Shown piece after piece: positions 63,721 through 64,000 of a DNA stretch of 64,000 nt (positions are counted from its first letter, which is position 1; each line of letters opens with the position of its first letter). The notes under the pieces were generated by a model. It did no database searches. It was not told where the DNA came from and saw only the letters and a list, made by a program, of their open reading frames with translations. A program made the translations under genes and the position numbers. The stretch spans positions 1,984,001 through 2,048,000 of the forward strand of contig NZ_CP025581.1 of the NCBI RefSeq assembly GCF_002865585.1, given 5' to 3'. The DNA is from Nocardioides houyundeii (GTDB taxonomy: Bacteria > Actinomycetota > Actinomycetes > Propionibacteriales > Nocardioidaceae).

Positions 63721-64000
63721 TCAGGACGCTGCCTTGGTGTACTTGTCGTAGCCCTCGGCCTCCAGCTGGTCGGCCAGCTCGGGGCCGCCCTGCTCGGCGA
63801 TCCGGCCGTCGACGAAGACGTGCACGAAGTCCGGCTTGATGTAGCGCAGGATGCGCGTGTAGTGGGTGATCAGCAGGACACCCTTGTCCTTGCCGGCAGC
63901 GAAGCGGTTCACGCCGTCGGAGACCACCTTGAGGGCGTCGATGTCCAGGCCGGAGTCGGTCTCGTCGAGCACGGCGACCTTCGGGGCCAGCAGCTCCAGC
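63721..64000 (-). CDS. sufC: SufC Fe-S cluster assembly ATPase, partial
   Basis: Last 92 codons, cut by the right edge. Walker [18 protein letters not shown], then [23 protein letters not shown] and [16 protein letters not shown]. SufC ends in this manner across actinobacteria. It is the ATPase of the SufBCD scaffold. Confidence 0.95.
   Translation of the reverse strand, partial: LELLAPKVAVLDETDSGLDIDALKVVSDGVNRFAAGKDKGVLLITHYTRILRYIKPDFVHVFVDGRIAEQGGPELADQLEAEGYDKYTKAAS

Overview
The window is high-GC DNA (about 70% or more by eye) from a Gram-positive actinobacterium, most likely Nocardioidaceae or a close relative. The signs are GTG starts, dense four-base ATGA/GTGA gene overlaps, leaderless promoters, an InhA-type enoyl-ACP reductase next to FabG, GuaB1, a fadE24-fadE23-like pair, a MocR regulator and a SUF operon with SufU. 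Coding density is very high. No stretch longer than about 150 bases lacks a gene, so there is no large empty region. I see no insertion sequence, prophage, CRISPR array or rRNA.

Left end (1-11034): a self-contained selenocysteine island. On the minus strand the order is selD, fdhA, fdhB, an nrfD-type membrane subunit and an OFA-family transporter cut by the window edge. On the plus strand, diverging from it, are a tRNA-Sec gene (selC, anticodon TCA), selA and selB. fdhA contains an in-frame TGA at codon 188, followed by a SECIS-like hairpin, so it encodes a selenocysteine formate dehydrogenase that a standard gene caller would split in two. The island supplies tRNA, selenophosphate, Sec synthesis, delivery factor, client enzyme, membrane partner and probable formate transporter.

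11042-27491: a GAF/PP2C phosphatase, a broken cold-shock/DUF1294 gene, a MocR regulator diverging from an EamA exporter with overlapping start codons, a PPOX flavoprotein, a broken PP2C-like gene, a methyltransferase, two ABC exporter ATPase/permease pairs, a LysR-ligand-domain protein, a sulfotransferase, a nucleosidase, GuaB1, galactokinase, an aromatic amino acid decarboxylase and two small membrane proteins.

27502-43795: two acyl-CoA dehydrogenases under a palindromic operator, peptide deformylase, an HTTM-like membrane protein, a SpoU rRNA/tRNA methyltransferase with a sirohaem/cobalamin methyltransferase, a frameshifted PEBP gene, a flavin monooxygenase/FMN reductase pair, an alpha/beta hydrolase, an NfeD/SPFH/TauE operon, an ABC ATPase, SerB and a PrmC-like methyltransferase.

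43779-49899: a SixA-type phosphatase and a cyanophycin module (cyanophycinase and cyanophycin synthetase), facing a CphA paralogue that has kept the Mur-ligase part but lost the ATP-grasp domain.

49947-64000: fabG-fabI, dodecin, DUF3099, moaA (molybdenum cofactor, needed by the formate dehydrogenase), SURF1, an ABC exporter, an enoyl-CoA hydratase with its own operator, an ABC-F ATPase, a YpfJ-type peptidase, and the SUF iron-sulfur operon (sufC partial, sufS, sufU, sufT-like) followed by ASCH, acVLRF1-like and kinase-like genes.

A pattern that runs through the window is a TANNNT box ending 5-8 bases before the start codon at 22 genes. This points to widespread leaderless transcription and was used to choose several starts.
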